DNA of 64,000 bases, from assembly GCA_951217055.1 (NCBI GenBank), contig OX578276.1:31643505-31707504 (forward strand). Direction: 5' to 3'. The DNA is from Gerris lacustris. Lineage: Eukaryota > Arthropoda > Insecta > Hemiptera > Gerridae. Below, piece after piece: positions 41,336 to 52,315 of the stretch. The first letter of the stretch is position 1, and the number at the start of each line of letters is the position of its first letter. Below the pieces are notes generated by a model, which was not told where the DNA came from, made no database searches, and saw nothing but the letters and a program-made list of their open reading frames with translations. The position numbers and the translations under genes are program-made.

Positions 41336-42126
41336 GGATACAAGGAGCCTACAGGATAAAAAGTTGATATTTAAACAAGCATGAAGTTCCAATTTGAAAG
41401 CTTTTTTTTAGAATTACAGTAAATAACTATCCAATACAGAGAGTTTTTTCTTTCTTCTAACTCTTTAACGCGGTATTACATTAAAGTAATCAAAAAAATT
41501 AATTTTTATTTAGTAAGGAAACTCTGGTACTGATTGAGAGCATTTGAGATAAGTAATCATTTTCATTTAAAATTTTGAGTTTCTATTGAACCTAATTCCT
41601 TTCTTTTAAAAAAGAAGAAACAAAAAATTATAGTAGAATATATTTCTTTTATGAAATGTCCTTTGTATTATTTATTAGTAGGTAAATAAAAATATATAAT
41701 ATTTCATTAATTTTTATTATATTTAATTAAATAAAATATAATTTTAGTATTATGTTTAATAATAAATTATAGGATTTAAATTCAGTTCCACAGGGTGAAT
41801 AAGAAAGATTTTTAGAACCACATCAAACCATTTTTAGCCCAAATTAAATACAGATATAATATATATTTTTATTAATATTTATTTCTTAATGACATTTGAG
41901 TTTTTTTTTAATTTGATATTAGTAAGGAAAAAAAATGTTTCATTGATATTGTATAATGCTGTTAAAAATATTGTTATCCCAAATTATATACAGATTGTTA
42001 CATTGTTGATTAAATGCTTATTGTTAATAAAATAGTAAATTGTACTGATTTGTTTAACTTACTGAAAGGGTATGACTGCTGATATAGGATAATGAACAAC
42101 TTATTGCTGAACTTGTTCTCTAGTTA
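41336..42126 (-). other. 3' UTR and downstream region of the orphan gene
   Basis: On the minus strand the first AATAAA signals after the stop at 42127 are 41883-41878 and 41873-41868, about 245 nt downstream. The sequence is AT-rich with no other feature. Confidence 0.5.
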
Positions 42127-45100
42127 TCAAATGTTACAACATGAGTGTGACTGTCTGTTTCGCTTGACTAGGGCTGTCGAAGTTTTCCTCCGAGAGTTCA
42201 AAGTTTCGTAGACAGGTTCGGATGGGACCGGAGTATCGGAGCGGACAGATTCTGATCTGACGTATTGAGCAGGCCGTCGTTTGCTTACTACAGGGATGTT
42301 TGAAGATTGGGACGATATCGACGAAGGAGTGTACACATTCCGACTCCTCTTACGAGTTTCGATATTTTGTTTTAAATATGACGTAGAGGGACTTTCTAGT
42401 TTCCTACTGGGATAACCTCTGCTGAGCCTTATCATGGCTTCTTTCTGTTGGTGCTCGGTTATACGGGATGCAGAGCTACTCTGGGATACAGGGCTTGCAG
42501 AGTCCCTAGTACTGCCTTTACTTCTCTCACTTAGATTATTAAGGTGACTAGTTATCTTCATTTCTTCCATGTGTCGAGTTCCCCATTTAGTTTCGCATCT
42601 CATTTCTCCTGCCATGTTACACCTGCCGACCCATCCGTTGCTGATTTTTTCAAAACTTCTTAACGGTTCTTTAGATCTCCTCAAAGCCGCCAGACTTAAT
42701 TTTGACAAGGGAGTTTTAGTAAATTTGATATAATCGCTTTTATTTTTTTCAACACCTCTCTTCGGCAGTTCTTCCGATTCAAAATGTCCCTTGATCGGAG
42801 AGTGCCTTTTAGATTCTCCGTAATTAGACTTTTTCCTGATAGGCACAGGTGTTTTAATTTCACTTACCTGATTCTTAGTGGAATGAATAGTCCTTTCTTT
42901 TTTAATCGGTTGGAAAAGAGAAGTGTCTTGGTGGTTAAAATGTTTTTTATCTTTCCCCACATTGTCGCTTTCTTCATTTAATTTTTTACCACTCTCATCC
43001 GACACTACTTTCTTAGTTCTAGGAGCGGGTATGGGTAATCGTTCTGACCTATTATTACTGGAATCACTATTAAAACTATCTTGCTTATAGATCGGAATAT
43101 TTCTATAAACAGAATTTTTTGAGCGAATTATACTATCAGTAAGTCTTTTATTAAAATTGAGATGAGCGTAATCACTAGAACTGCGATTAGATCTAGTGTC
43201 ATTTGTCAGTACCGAATCGAACGAATTTTCTTTGTATTTCATAATGTTTTTTTCTGGAAGCGAATCTTTTATATCGTCCTTTTTGTTTTGAGCAATTTTA
43301 TTCGTAGACGAAATAAGAGATTCTTTTGAGCATTGAGACCTTAAACTATCTTTCCTAACCACTCTGTTCCTCGAGTTGTAATGATTGTTGACGGTAATAT
43401 TATTGTAGTTATTTTTTTCGGGACTTTCGCTCCGCTTCGGAGTTTGAGCATTGCTTGAAAAACTGATAACGGTTACGGTAGCACCCTTAGTTTTCTTAGG
43501 ACGTCCGTCGACATAGATCCCTCCCTTTTTTAACGAATTAGTCGTTATTTTTCCGATAGACGGAGTCCTGTTGATTCTACTACTGCTAGTTTCTCTTTTG
43601 AAAGAGTCCTTTAAGTTATTTTTCTTTTGACACAACCTAGCTTCGTTGTTGATAGAACCTCTAGACGAGGTAGACTTTATACTCTCCTGTCTTGTAACTT
43701 TAGGATTTTTCTTAAAGCTGTCACTTCGAGTGACCGGTTTAGATTTATTTACGATCCTATCGTCGCTTAGCAGTTGCTTTGAGCTACTTCTTTGATTAGA
43801 ATAGTTGTTTATAGTATCCGTCAGTTCTTTTCCCTTACTGTTGCTGCGTTTTAAGGAAGAGTTACGACCTTTCAGAGTATTACTAGGCGAATTAGAGGCT
43901 CGAATAGTATGGATAATCTTATGGGATTTATTGTCAGTTTGCTTTTCGGATTTATCAAGATTGATTTCTTTGATCTCGGACACTTGAGTCTTGACAATTT
44001 TAATTTGATTATTAACCGAATTCTGTATCATATCTTGAAGTTTCGTGCTCACATTGAAAGACGATCTCGAATAAGATTTGTAGTTGGAAGTCACATTTTT
44101 ATCCGACAGTATTTTATCCTTGGGAATATTATTTTTCTTAGTACTGACATTCATTTTCTCTTTTATTACGCCCGAGTCAGATGAAGTCAGTACATTTTTC
44201 GATGTAGGAGTGGAATATTCGTTAAGTGAATTTTTGAACAGAGTGTTTCTCAAATTGAAAATTGACAAATCCAAATCATTTTGAAGTCGAGTAAATTGTA
44301 CATTAGAATTGAAATGAGGAGTCTCGAGTCTCTCCTCGTAATTGTTTGTTTCAGGTGAAATATTTTCAAACGATTCACTTTCGGAGGAGCCGACAAAGTT
44401 AAGTTTGGGGGATTCGGATCTAACCGACCGATGTCTCCTCTTTCTCCTAAAAAGCTGGTTAGAAGGAGGTTTTTCGTTAGTCTCTACAATATTAACTCTA
44501 CCCGACCCGGGTTCAAAATGTACTTCCACTTTACTGAAATCTACTTTTTTGGGCTTCTTTTCGATTTTATCAGTTTTTTGGATGGGAATTATATGTTCCA
44601 CTCTGGCCTTCGTCACCGGGGTGACATTGTAAGACGATTCTGGCTCCGGTGCCAAGTCGACAGTAGGTTCGACTTCACTAATGACAACAGATGATTTTAT
44701 AATGGGACTAGAATTTCTCGACGTACCTGAAACAGGAGATTCGTTGAACCTCGGTGAAGGATCAGGGGTATCCTCCACTTCCGTAATGACGACTAAAGGT
44801 TCTTCTAGAGTTATCTTTATTTCTCTGTCGTCCGTAGGGAACTCGACGATAACATTGCTTTCTTCCTTGTTCGACGGACTACTTCTATCGCCGAAAGAAT
44901 GGTTGATCCTGCTGATACTAGGGTGTGAAAATAAACCCGAGTCCCAAGGGGAAGAAGTCGTCCGGTTCATGTCGTCCATCTCACGGTCGAAAAATCTACC
45001 GAACATCATCCAAGCACCTTGTTCCCTTCTCTCCATCTCGCGCCAAATTTGGCTCACTCTCCTCATCGTCCTAAGTTCGTCCATCTCCGTTTCTAGATCC

Positions 45101-45156
45101 CTGAATGGTGAAAACAACCCTTCTAAATTGGTCATCATAAACGGTCCGGCTGTCAT
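42127..45156 (-). CDS. Uncharacterised basic, Ser/Asn/Lys-rich protein, 1009 codons
   Basis: The start chosen is ATG 45156 (MTAGPFMMTNLEGLFSPF). The frame is open for only eight more codons upstream, to a TAA at 45183, and those lack an ATG. Residues 1-65 look helical and charged (DLETEMDELRTM..., WREMERREQG). An acidic segment follows (about 100-140: VIVEFPTDDREIKITLEE). From about 200 to 840 the chain is low-complexity, dominated by Ser, Asn, Lys and Arg, probably disordered. Near 710 it has a proline motif LPIPAPRTKK that could bind SH3 domains. A Cys/Trp island (GWVGRCNMAGEMRCETKWG) sits near 850-870 and may be the most constrained part. The end is PVYETLNSRRK...SHSCCNI. CCNI is formally a CaaX-length tail, but Asn at a2 makes prenylation doubtful. 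I do not recognise the family. Long codon-biased frame, 5' exon, splice sites and poly(A) signal argue for a real gene. Confidence 0.85.
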   Translation of the reverse strand: MTAGPFMMTNLEGLFSPFRDLETEMDELRTMRRVSQIWREMERREQGAWMMFGRFFDREMDDMNRTTSSPWDSGLFSHPSISRINHSFGDRSSPSNKEESNVIVEFPTDDREIKITLEEPLVVITEVEDTPDPSPRFNESPVSGTSRNSSPIIKSSVVISEVEPTVDLAPEPESSYNVTPVTKARVEHIIPIQKTDKIEKKPKKVDFSKVEVHFEPGSGRVNIVETNEKPPSNQLFRRKRRHRSVRSESPKLNFVGSSESESFENISPETNNYEERLETPHFNSNVQFTRLQNDLDLSIFNLRNTLFKNSLNEYSTPTSKNVLTSSDSGVIKEKMNVSTKKNNIPKDKILSDKNVTSNYKSYSRSSFNVSTKLQDMIQNSVNNQIKIVKTQVSEIKEINLDKSEKQTDNKSHKIIHTIRASNSPSNTLKGRNSSLKRSNSKGKELTDTINNYSNQRSSSKQLLSDDRIVNKSKPVTRSDSFKKNPKVTRQESIKSTSSRGSINNEARLCQKKNNLKDSFKRETSSSRINRTPSIGKITTNSLKKGGIYVDGRPKKTKGATVTVISFSSNAQTPKRSESPEKNNYNNITVNNHYNSRNRVVRKDSLRSQCSKESLISSTNKIAQNKKDDIKDSLPEKNIMKYKENSFDSVLTNDTRSNRSSSDYAHLNFNKRLTDSIIRSKNSVYRNIPIYKQDSFNSDSSNNRSERLPIPAPRTKKVVSDESGKKLNEESDNVGKDKKHFNHQDTSLFQPIKKERTIHSTKNQVSEIKTPVPIRKKSNYGESKRHSPIKGHFESEELPKRGVEKNKSDYIKFTKTPLSKLSLAALRRSKEPLRSFEKISNGWVGRCNMAGEMRCETKWGTRHMEEMKITSHLNNLSERSKGSTRDSASPVSQSSSASRITEHQQKEAMIRLSRGYPSRKLESPSTSYLKQNIETRKRSRNVYTPSSISSQSSNIPVVSKRRPAQYVRSESVRSDTPVPSEPVYETLNSRRKTSTALVKRNRQSHSCCNI

Positions 45157-45324
45157 GATAGTGATCTCTTTCAAAGTAAATTAATTACTTCTGACTTCAG
45201 AGGTAACATTACTTCTGTTTCAAGGTTGTGTCCTTTTAAGGTAGTAAGAACACCGGACAAACGACGGCCTAGCTCTTTAAGTCCGCTCACCGGAAGGAAA
45301 TTATCAATAGTTTCATCAATGTTA
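45157..45324 (-). other. 5' UTR part of exon 2 of the orphan gene
   Basis: The exon starts at 45324 after a strong acceptor, TTCTTCTGTTATATTGCAG, on the minus strand. It contains a 9-codon upstream ORF (ATG 45316, MKLLIISFR) and a 51-codon open frame without ATG near its start that ends at 45171, out of frame with the main ORF. Confidence 0.6.
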
Positions 45325-45745
45325 CTGCAATATAACAGAAGAAATAATTTTATCACCAGAATTTTGATTGAATTTTTAAGATCGTTTTAAATTTTAAATT
45401 AGTAAAAAAATATGAAAAAGAAAAATAAAAAAAATCCGTTACAATCAACTAAAAGAAAACAAAATATATTTTCTTTTAAATGATTGTTATAAGAATAAAA
45501 TAATAAATAATGACGAAAAGAATTGAACGCACTTAGAACCGAACGAATGGAACATCGACGAGAGACTAAGAGTTTTTAACGGGGGCGGAACTATGACAAA
45601 CCCACATACTTACGAATTTACTTAAAAGGAAAAACCGGTCCCACTCCAGTCGAGGTTGGTGGCAGAAACGCACGCGGGACACCCCGGGTCCTGAATCAAC
45701 TAGGGACTTGACGCCAACATACAAGACAACACACCTCGGACTTAC
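45325..45745 (-). other. Intron 1 (421 nt) of the orphan gene
   Basis: Bounded by a perfect donor CAAG|GTAAGT (45746|45745) and the pyrimidine-rich acceptor ending at 45325. Inferred from splice signals only. A 94-codon minus-strand frame spans exon 1 into this intron and is not credible as a protein. Confidence 0.65.
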
Positions 45746-45960
45746 CTTGCCTCGCCCTCTCCTCTCCTTCCAGACCCGCTCTCGGCTCCTTCTCCTTTCT
45801 CTAGACCCGCCTACAGCCGACAGCTTCTCGCACCGACCATCCCAACTCATTCCTTCTTTTGTTTACATTTTACATTTTCCCTCACATGTCAAAATCATAT
45901 GGTCAGCAGTCAACCAAACTTCAATAACAAACTCATATCTAAATCCAGATCTATATAACA
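45746..45960 (-). promoter_or_regulatory. Promoter region and exon 1 of the orphan gene
   Basis: This GC- and purine-rich (minus strand) block contrasts with the AT-rich surroundings. TATATAG on the minus strand at 45957-45951 is a possible TATA box. An upstream ORF starts at ATG 45850 (MSWDGRCEKLSAVGG...) and runs 35 codons exactly to the donor at 45746. After splicing, the next codon (45324-45322) is TAA, so the uORF ends at the junction. This could dampen translation of the main ORF. Confidence 0.5.
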
Positions 45961-46742
45961 AGTATTAAATTATAGTAAGCTTTATAAAGTGGAGGTCATT
46001 AAAATATTGAAAGAATAGTCTCGTAAAAAGAACCTATTCATTCTCAAAGCAGCTTTAGACCTCTATTGGGCCACCATCAGTGCCTAAACAAACATTAATC
46101 GAAACAGGTTATCTATCGAAACAGTAAATCTAAACAGACATTATCTTCACCTTAAAAGGAAACCGAGATAAAAAAACGAAATTATCAATTAAAAGATAAA
46201 GCTAAATTGGCAAATAACTTTAAAAATATCAGTAACAATATACAAACTACCTAAAATCAAGTCAAACTATACTCATGCTCGGTGCATATAAAGATACAAA
46301 ACAATATAACAATAAATAGTAATAAGCTAAGAAATAAAGAATAACAGGAGAAATAAAGTCGTACTAAGTAAAGAATTAAGTATTATTAAAAGGAATTGTT
46401 TGACTATATTTTCGGGCTCTTTTTACTGGTCTTATATTTCTTTGCTTTTTAAGTTTCATCGCACACTAACACTACCCCAATTTTTAACCACTTCCCGTCT
46501 TTGAATTTTCTCCAAATTTTGCACATGGAAACAATTGAGGTGAAGAATACAGAAACAAAAAAAAAAAGTTGAAACAATAAGACCAGTTTTCAAAAATGGT
46601 ATTTTTATATTAATTATTTTCAACAAGGATGTTAAAAATACTCTGTACCACTAACACGAATAAAACTTTCTCCTATGTACTTGGAAATAATAAATTTCAA
46701 TTCCATAATATCTAATATACATAATATCTATTTATTTTGTAA
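45961..46742. other. Intergenic, nothing firm
   Basis: AT-rich. A phrase 'cactaccccaatttttaaccacttcccgtctttg...ttttgcacatgg' near 46470 resembles a dispersed repeat. No exon was seen. Confidence 0.4.
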
Positions 46743-48226
46743 TCAACTGTGTGAGTGCATTTAATAGTTAATAAAAATAAAAGTGTCCCCACTGGGAATC
46801 GAAACAGGTCCAAAGAACCACACTTCCAATTCCCAAAGGGATCACATTATATTATAAAAATTACCCATGTGTCCATTCAATAGGACGCGAGGAAGTGAAC
46901 AGAATCTGTTTCTTGTCAATTAATATAAAACAATTAATATAAAATTTAAAATTAATAATTTATTAAACATATTTTTTTTTTTTTTAAATATTCACCTTGT
47001 GATTGTTGACATTTCATTTTCGATTTTCAGTTTAATTTTCATCGATATCACGGAAAGCTAGATATTTTAACCCTCAAAGACGTTTTTAAATTTCTCTTTT
47101 TAAAAAATATCTGCATAACTGTTTTTAAGAAATAAATAACTCTTTATTAGATATGATGACAACTTTAAAAGTAATTTTGAAAAATTATGACTTTGATTAT
47201 TTTCGAGATTGTTGTCATCATGACCAATTAAGTGGTCAAACCCGGTGCATAATAATCATTAGATATTAGATATTATATATAGAGACAAATTAGGTTATTC
47301 CTAGATACCCCCAATAGACGCTCGCATATATCAATAATCAATAATTAGATTATAATGTTTTATTGACTTCCTCGCGTCCTATTGAATGGGCACATGACAC
47401 ATGGGTAATTTTTAGGGTCGTAGGCAAAATCAAGGACTAGTTGTGTCTGTCCGTCCGTCCTCTCGCCTGCTCTCACGGCTACACTTTTCGTCCGATCACT
47501 TTGAAATTTGGCATCTATGTGTCTTGTACCTGCCCACATATTTTAAAAATATAGCGACTTAAAACTAATATTTTTTAAAAAAAATAGGGTAAAAAAAACT
47601 TAAGGGTTAATTTTTTTTTTTTTTCGATATCGTGAGGGGTATTATATGAAAGGGTACGTCGAGCTGATTACAAAAATATATAATTCTTTGGTTATAACTT
47701 TGATAAGGCGAGCGTAGGCAAGTTTGAAGTGGGTGTGAAACGTGTCCCCCCCTTCTATCTCGCTTATGTGAAGTGCAAAAAATCTGAAAAAATTCCTGAA
47801 CATTCTTCGACCAAAAGTAAAGATACCACTTTTTGGAAATTTCGAAATAAATATTATTTTATTTTTTACACACACACAAAATACGTTTTTTTTTATAATT
47901 ATGGTCTTTTCGATGTATTTATATGGTTGTAGTCCGGTTCAGTGGCAAAAAAATACTTTATCAGAAGTTTGTTTATGTGTTTTGAGAAGCAGACCCATAG
48001 ATAGTTCAAAGTATGCTTTTTAGCATTTTAAAAAACACCATCAATAGGGTACTACTTAAACAATACAGTGTGGCCTACGGAACCTCAATGTGTGCTGGCT
48101 AGCTCACACTTGACCTGTTTATTTATTATAATATAATGTGATCCCTTTGGGAAGTGTGGTTCTTTGGACCTGTTTCGATTTTATCTTTTATTTTTATTAA
48201 CTATTGAATGCACTCACATAGTTGAT
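46743..48226. repeat. Family D foldback, composite, ~1.5 kb
   Basis: Outer arms 46743-46857 and 48122-48226 are inverted ('atcaactgtgtgagtgcat...aaacaggtccaaagaaccacacttcc...'). The next inner arm 46855-46895 ('ttacccatgtgtccattcaataggacgcgaggaag') pairs instead with 47370-47414, so about 700 bp interrupts the right side. That insert has the 'ctgtccgtccgtcctctcgcctgctctcacggctac' block shared with 10600-10800. No coding potential. Confidence 0.65.
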
Positions 48227-48905
48227 ATCAAAAATAAAACATTTTGAGATAAACATAAGTTTCTATTTGTCAATCACATTTTAAAATACAAACTTTACAG
48301 ATTAATGTCCACCTCAATATAGGTATAAGGAAATAAGTATCGAAATAAACTAAACTGATAATGTCATTAATTATTATAAGGATTAAGCATTGTATTAAAA
48401 GTAAGTACCTACTTCAAAATTGTTTGTAGAATTTCATAAAAATAACTTCTCCTGGGCGGGGAATTGAACCCGGGCTCTCTCTGTCCGCGTTTTAAGCTAT
48501 TTTCTCAGGAACTAGATTTTTCCCGGGAAAACGGCTTATATCGTTAGATTCGTATTTAAATGGACTACATTTTAGAATTTTTTAATCAAAATCGTCGGAA
48601 CCGTTTTCGAGAAATAATTTTTTTTCATGTTTTTTCTGAGTTTGTCGGGGATAGCACCCCCAAATTTGGAGCTGACATTCATTTCTCGATTTTGCCTCGA
48701 GGTATGATTTTTCTGAACATGTATGCCAAATTCCGTCAAAATTGGGCCAGTAGTTTAGGCTCTCAGATGACAGACGAACAGACAAACATTTTTTAAAAAC
48801 CTCTTTTTTGGACTCAGGGGACCTCAAAACGTGTAAATCCATTAAAATCTCAAAATCGAGTTTTCGGGCCATCACAATACTTTCTCTTTGTACGAGAAAG
48901 CTAAC
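48227..48905 (-). repeat. Family A repeat, copy (48440-48905), and AT-rich flank
   Basis: The minus strand matches family A from the B-box region ('gggcggggaattgaacccggg' at about 48456) to the terminal 'caatactttctctttgtacgagaaag'. The distal left part of the family is missing. The 111- and 78-codon frames here are the same repeat read on opposite strands. Confidence 0.7.
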
Positions 48906-49734
48906 TAGTAGGACCAATTTGCTATCAATTAGTGGGACACATAGACATCTCGCGTTCTATTTTTTGATTAATGGTCACTTGGGTATAAAGTAATGTGATT
49001 AATGTGATGTTTAATCCTGTTTCGATTCTCAACGGGGTCGCATTCATTTTTATTTAATATTAAATGTCTGAGCTGAGCAGACGATTGAAATTAATCTGTG
49101 GGCTTTTTTCGTCAAATCATCTAAATTTCTCACATGAATATCAGCTATGTTTTGACATAATCTCTGAATTTTTATTATGGTAATTAATAAAAATAATCAG
49201 TAGAAGTAGAGTTACTCATTATGAGTATAACTACCTCAAAATCATTCGAATAATAACTAACGCTCTTGTAAACTTTAAATGTTTCTGAAATCATTTTTAA
49301 AAAACCAACAAAAAACACGAGAGTTAAAAAGAGATAGTTCAAGGTTAGTGGTTACGGTTGGTTCTTTAGTAAAGCATTATCAAGATAATAATTGTTCAAA
49401 TGCCGGCTGTTTTTAACTTCCTCAAGAACTATATGATGTATAGACAGGATAATCTATATTACTATAGTCTAACTATAAAAGGTTACGTGTAGGAAATCAG
49501 CTGATAATTCTCCTGCTTTGTGTGTTAACTGTTTTAAATAGCTTTGTATTTGCCTTTAGATCGTGAAATTATATGTGTTTTTAAATAACCTTTACTTGTA
49601 TGTTTTTATTTTTATACATATTCTATATAGTTGTTGAGAATAGTTCGGATAGTTGTAGTAGTACTTGACGGGTGGGGCAAATCACTTGTTTGATTAAATA
49701 TACAAAATTCATCAAATAGACCGTTTTTAGGCCC
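48906..49734. other. Intergenic with a family D/B fragment
   Basis: About 48910-49130 contains tails seen elsewhere ('tcaattagtgggacacatag', 'cctgtttcgattctcaacggggtcgcatt'). The rest is AT-rich with nothing recognised. Confidence 0.4.
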
Positions 49735-49930
49735 ATTTTACTAGCCCCATGGTGGAGAGTTCCAGCCTCTTCACACATCATATCGTACAATGTACTGCCA
49801 AAACGAGTATGGTGAGATCATAAGTGAGCCATTTAAATCAGAGAGCCGAGGCTAGGGATCGAACCCACGACTTATAGATGTCCGAGCAGACGTGACAAGT
49901 GTTTAAATGCACACGGCCACGCTGGCTCCC
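49735..49930 (-). repeat. SINE copy, relative of 25867-26319
   Basis: The minus strand begins GGGAGCCAGCGTGGCCGTGT at 49930 (tRNA-like head with A-box), with B box GGGTTCGATCCC near 49855. It then continues 'gtacattgtacgatatgatgtgtgaagaggctggaactctccacc', matching the SINE at 25.9 kb. A target duplication was not found. Confidence 0.7.
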
Positions 49931-50410
49931 ATATAATTCAAAGTAATTCTGAACATTTCTATAGCATAGGTTTCCTCGACGAGAGTCGTGTCACAGGGTT
50001 TGTGAATGGCGACGTTTCGACCTGACGTTTACATTTAAATTTAAATTTTTTATTAGAGTCATTGCAAACGTTAATAATATTATGTGGCGCAACAGACTAC
50101 GTGATACTAACGCCAAGATTGTATTTATTGTGGACAAGGGATCAACGTCTTAATGATATCCCTTACTGAGAAACGCTACTTTAATACAGTACAATTCTAA
50201 AGTACACCGATTCATTTCTCCCCACGTCGGATTCGGGATTCGAACCCGAACTCTCTGTTTGACAAGATAAGAACAGACAAACATTCATTTTTATATAATG
50301 TAGAAGATTGCGCCTTAAATCGATATGAGTATAAACGAAATTTAACTTTCTTCACTTAGTTTAGCGTCACTAACATTATTGGCAAACAATTACAACGGTA
50401 ATAACTTAAT
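49931..50410. repeat. Unassigned, with a second tRNA-like repeat
   Basis: At 50215-50240, on the minus strand, GGGTTCGAATCCCGAATCC gives a perfect B-box match. The 'tgtcaaacagagagttc' upstream suggests another tRNA-derived repeat (about 50090-50270). No cloverleaf is evident. Confidence 0.4.
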
Positions 50411-50414
50411 CTAA

Positions 50415-50570
50415 TAATTTTGGTATCTTTAGATATCAAGATTGTTTTGTAAATACCATGGTATTAATAGATATAAAGATTTTTTTGTAAATACCTTGGT
50501 ATCGATAGATATCAAGTTTTTTTTTGTACAAAGATTTTTTTTTTTTTTTTTTTTTTTTTTGTAAAAGTTG
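50415..50570. repeat. Degenerate ~46-bp tandem repeat and poly-T tract
   Basis: About three units of 'gtaaataccttggtatcgatagatatcaag' separated by T runs, with a further unit near 50825-50860. A 28-bp T run lies at about 50529-50560. Confidence 0.65.
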
Positions 50571-50741
50571 CTATTAAAGAAGATTTTTGATAAATTAAAG
50601 CAAAATATTGGTATTTCTGACTGATTTGCAACTGTTTCTAAACAATTAAATTACTTTTATGAATTTCGTTCTTTACTAAATTTATAAATAGATAATATTA
50701 TGGAAACTTCTATAGATGTTAACATAAACTTGATTTTTTTT

Positions 50742-51142
50742 TTTAATTTCGTTTAGCTTTTCTAAACTTAAGGATTAACATATACTGTCTCTCCGCGTGT
50801 AAATTGACTATTTTTTTATTTTTGTGTAAATACCTTGGTATCGATAGATGTCGTTTCTTTTGTAAATAACTTGGTTAATACTTCTATTAAGGAATAACAT
50901 AAACTGTCTTTCCACATAAAATTGAGTTTTCTATTGTCAATTTACGTTGAGAGAGACAGTTCATGTTATTCCTTTAGTTTGCCTTCATAGACGCTTCCAT
51001 GTCTCTTTACGATCATTGCAGGTCAGGTACTGATGATGGCCTTATAAAGGTTGAAATCTCGTAAAATAAAAAATAGTCAATTTACGTGGAGAGAGACAGT
51101 TTATGTTAATCGTAAAGTTTAAAAAGGCTAAACGAAATAAAA
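50742..51142. repeat. Nested inverted repeats (MITE-like)
   Basis: The outer arms (about 50742-50818 and 51065-51142) share 'tttcgtttagc..tttctaaac' and 'gactgtctctccgcgtaaattgactattt' phrases in inverse orientation. The inner arms (about 50888-50928 and 50938-50978) are inverted copies of the same 'ggaataacataaactgtctttccac' sequence. No ORF. Confidence 0.6.
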
Positions 51143-51777
51143 AAAGAACAAAACAATTAAGTGAATGCCTCGTGTCTGCAATGCGTCTGATCTCGTGACA
51201 CTAAGGTGTGTCTATTAAACTTGTTTTATTTACCATTCATCTGATTTTCATTTGATTCTTTTGATTTTGATTTTTATTAATGGGGCTTCCTTCTGCGCGA
51301 GGACAAATCATTTCAAAGTGAGGACAATTGATTAATCATCCATAAGTATTTTAATGTATTTATACATGACGTGACTTTATTAAAGTACAAACGTTTTGAA
51401 AATTATTTCTTTTAACTCACTTGTTTTGATTTGATTGAAAATATTTGTATTGTAAGTAACATACTACAAGCATGAAGTGTTTGTATTAATTACAGTATTT
51501 TCTTTATGGTGCATAAATCCTTCCTGTGCATTCTTGTCTACCTTGTATCACTTTATTTTTTTCCCTTTTTTATGTTATTTTTTTTGCTATGTGGTGACCT
51601 TCCATACTTATATTTTACTTTAAAGTTTTTTAATTTTTTTTTTTTTAATAATTATTAAAAGAAGAAAATAGTGTTTGTTAAGTAGTAGTTAGTTAGTAGT
51701 AGTAGTTAGCGAAGTAGACAGTCCTAGCAAATACACCACACTTAATAAGCAAACCAACTTAATTATTAATTTGCCTA
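51143..51777. other. Intergenic, nothing recognised
   Basis: AT-rich, with short '(tagtagt)' runs near 51685-51710. No exon was seen. Confidence 0.4.
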
Positions 51778-52022
51778 GTTAATTAATAATAAACATGATT
51801 AATTAACTAAACTAATTAATAATAAACATGATTAATTAACTAAACCTATTAATAATAAACATGATTAATTAACTAAACTAATTAATAATAAACATGATTA
51901 ATTAACTAAACTAATTAATAATAAACATGATTAATTAACTAAACTAATTAATAATAAACATGATTAATTAACTAAACTAATTAATAATAAACATGATAAA
52001 TTAACTAAACTAATTAATAATT
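51778..52022. repeat. 33-bp tandem repeat, about 7 copies
   Basis: The unit AATAATAAACATGATTAATT + AACTAAACTAATT repeats at an exact 33-bp spacing (AAACATG at 51791, 51824, 51857 and so on). One unit has CCT for ACT and the last has GATAAATT. It contains the palindromic TTAATTAA. Confidence 0.92.
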
Positions 52023-52315
52023 TAAATTATGGTCAGTTCAAACTATGTATCCGCGTAAATATTAATGTAACGTGCGCTGTCCTTAATAAACATTATTAAA
52101 TAATATGAAATAAAATAGATTGTCTAAAATTTATAACCGAGAACATTGTCTTCTAATAGAGCAGTACCTAAAAAAAAAAAACGAATTACAAACAGTAAAA
52201 ACGTAAAGAGGGGAGAAATATTGACGAGTCTCAAAACAAATACATACTTGTAATTTCGTCAATTTGACTTCAAAAATATTTCGAGGACGAGTCTCGAAAC
52301 GCAAACTTTGTTTCA
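52023..52315. other. Flank of the 52.3-kb TIR element
   Basis: No gene. The sequence 'caaatttttgacttcaaaaatatttcgaggacgagtctcg' leads to the insertion site and, with the right flank, probably represents an older family B-like repeat. Confidence 0.4.

Noticed and set aside
45171..45356. 61-codon minus-strand frame upstream of the orphan protein
   Set aside because: It begins in the inferred intron, has no ATG after the acceptor except near its end, and is out of frame with the main ORF.
45566..45850. 94-codon minus-strand ORF as a protein-coding gene
   Set aside because: It crosses a perfect GTAAGT donor. After splicing only 35 codons remain before a stop, so it is treated as an upstream ORF.
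48560..48917. 78- and 111-codon ORFs
   Set aside because: Family A repeat read in both directions; not conserved among copies.
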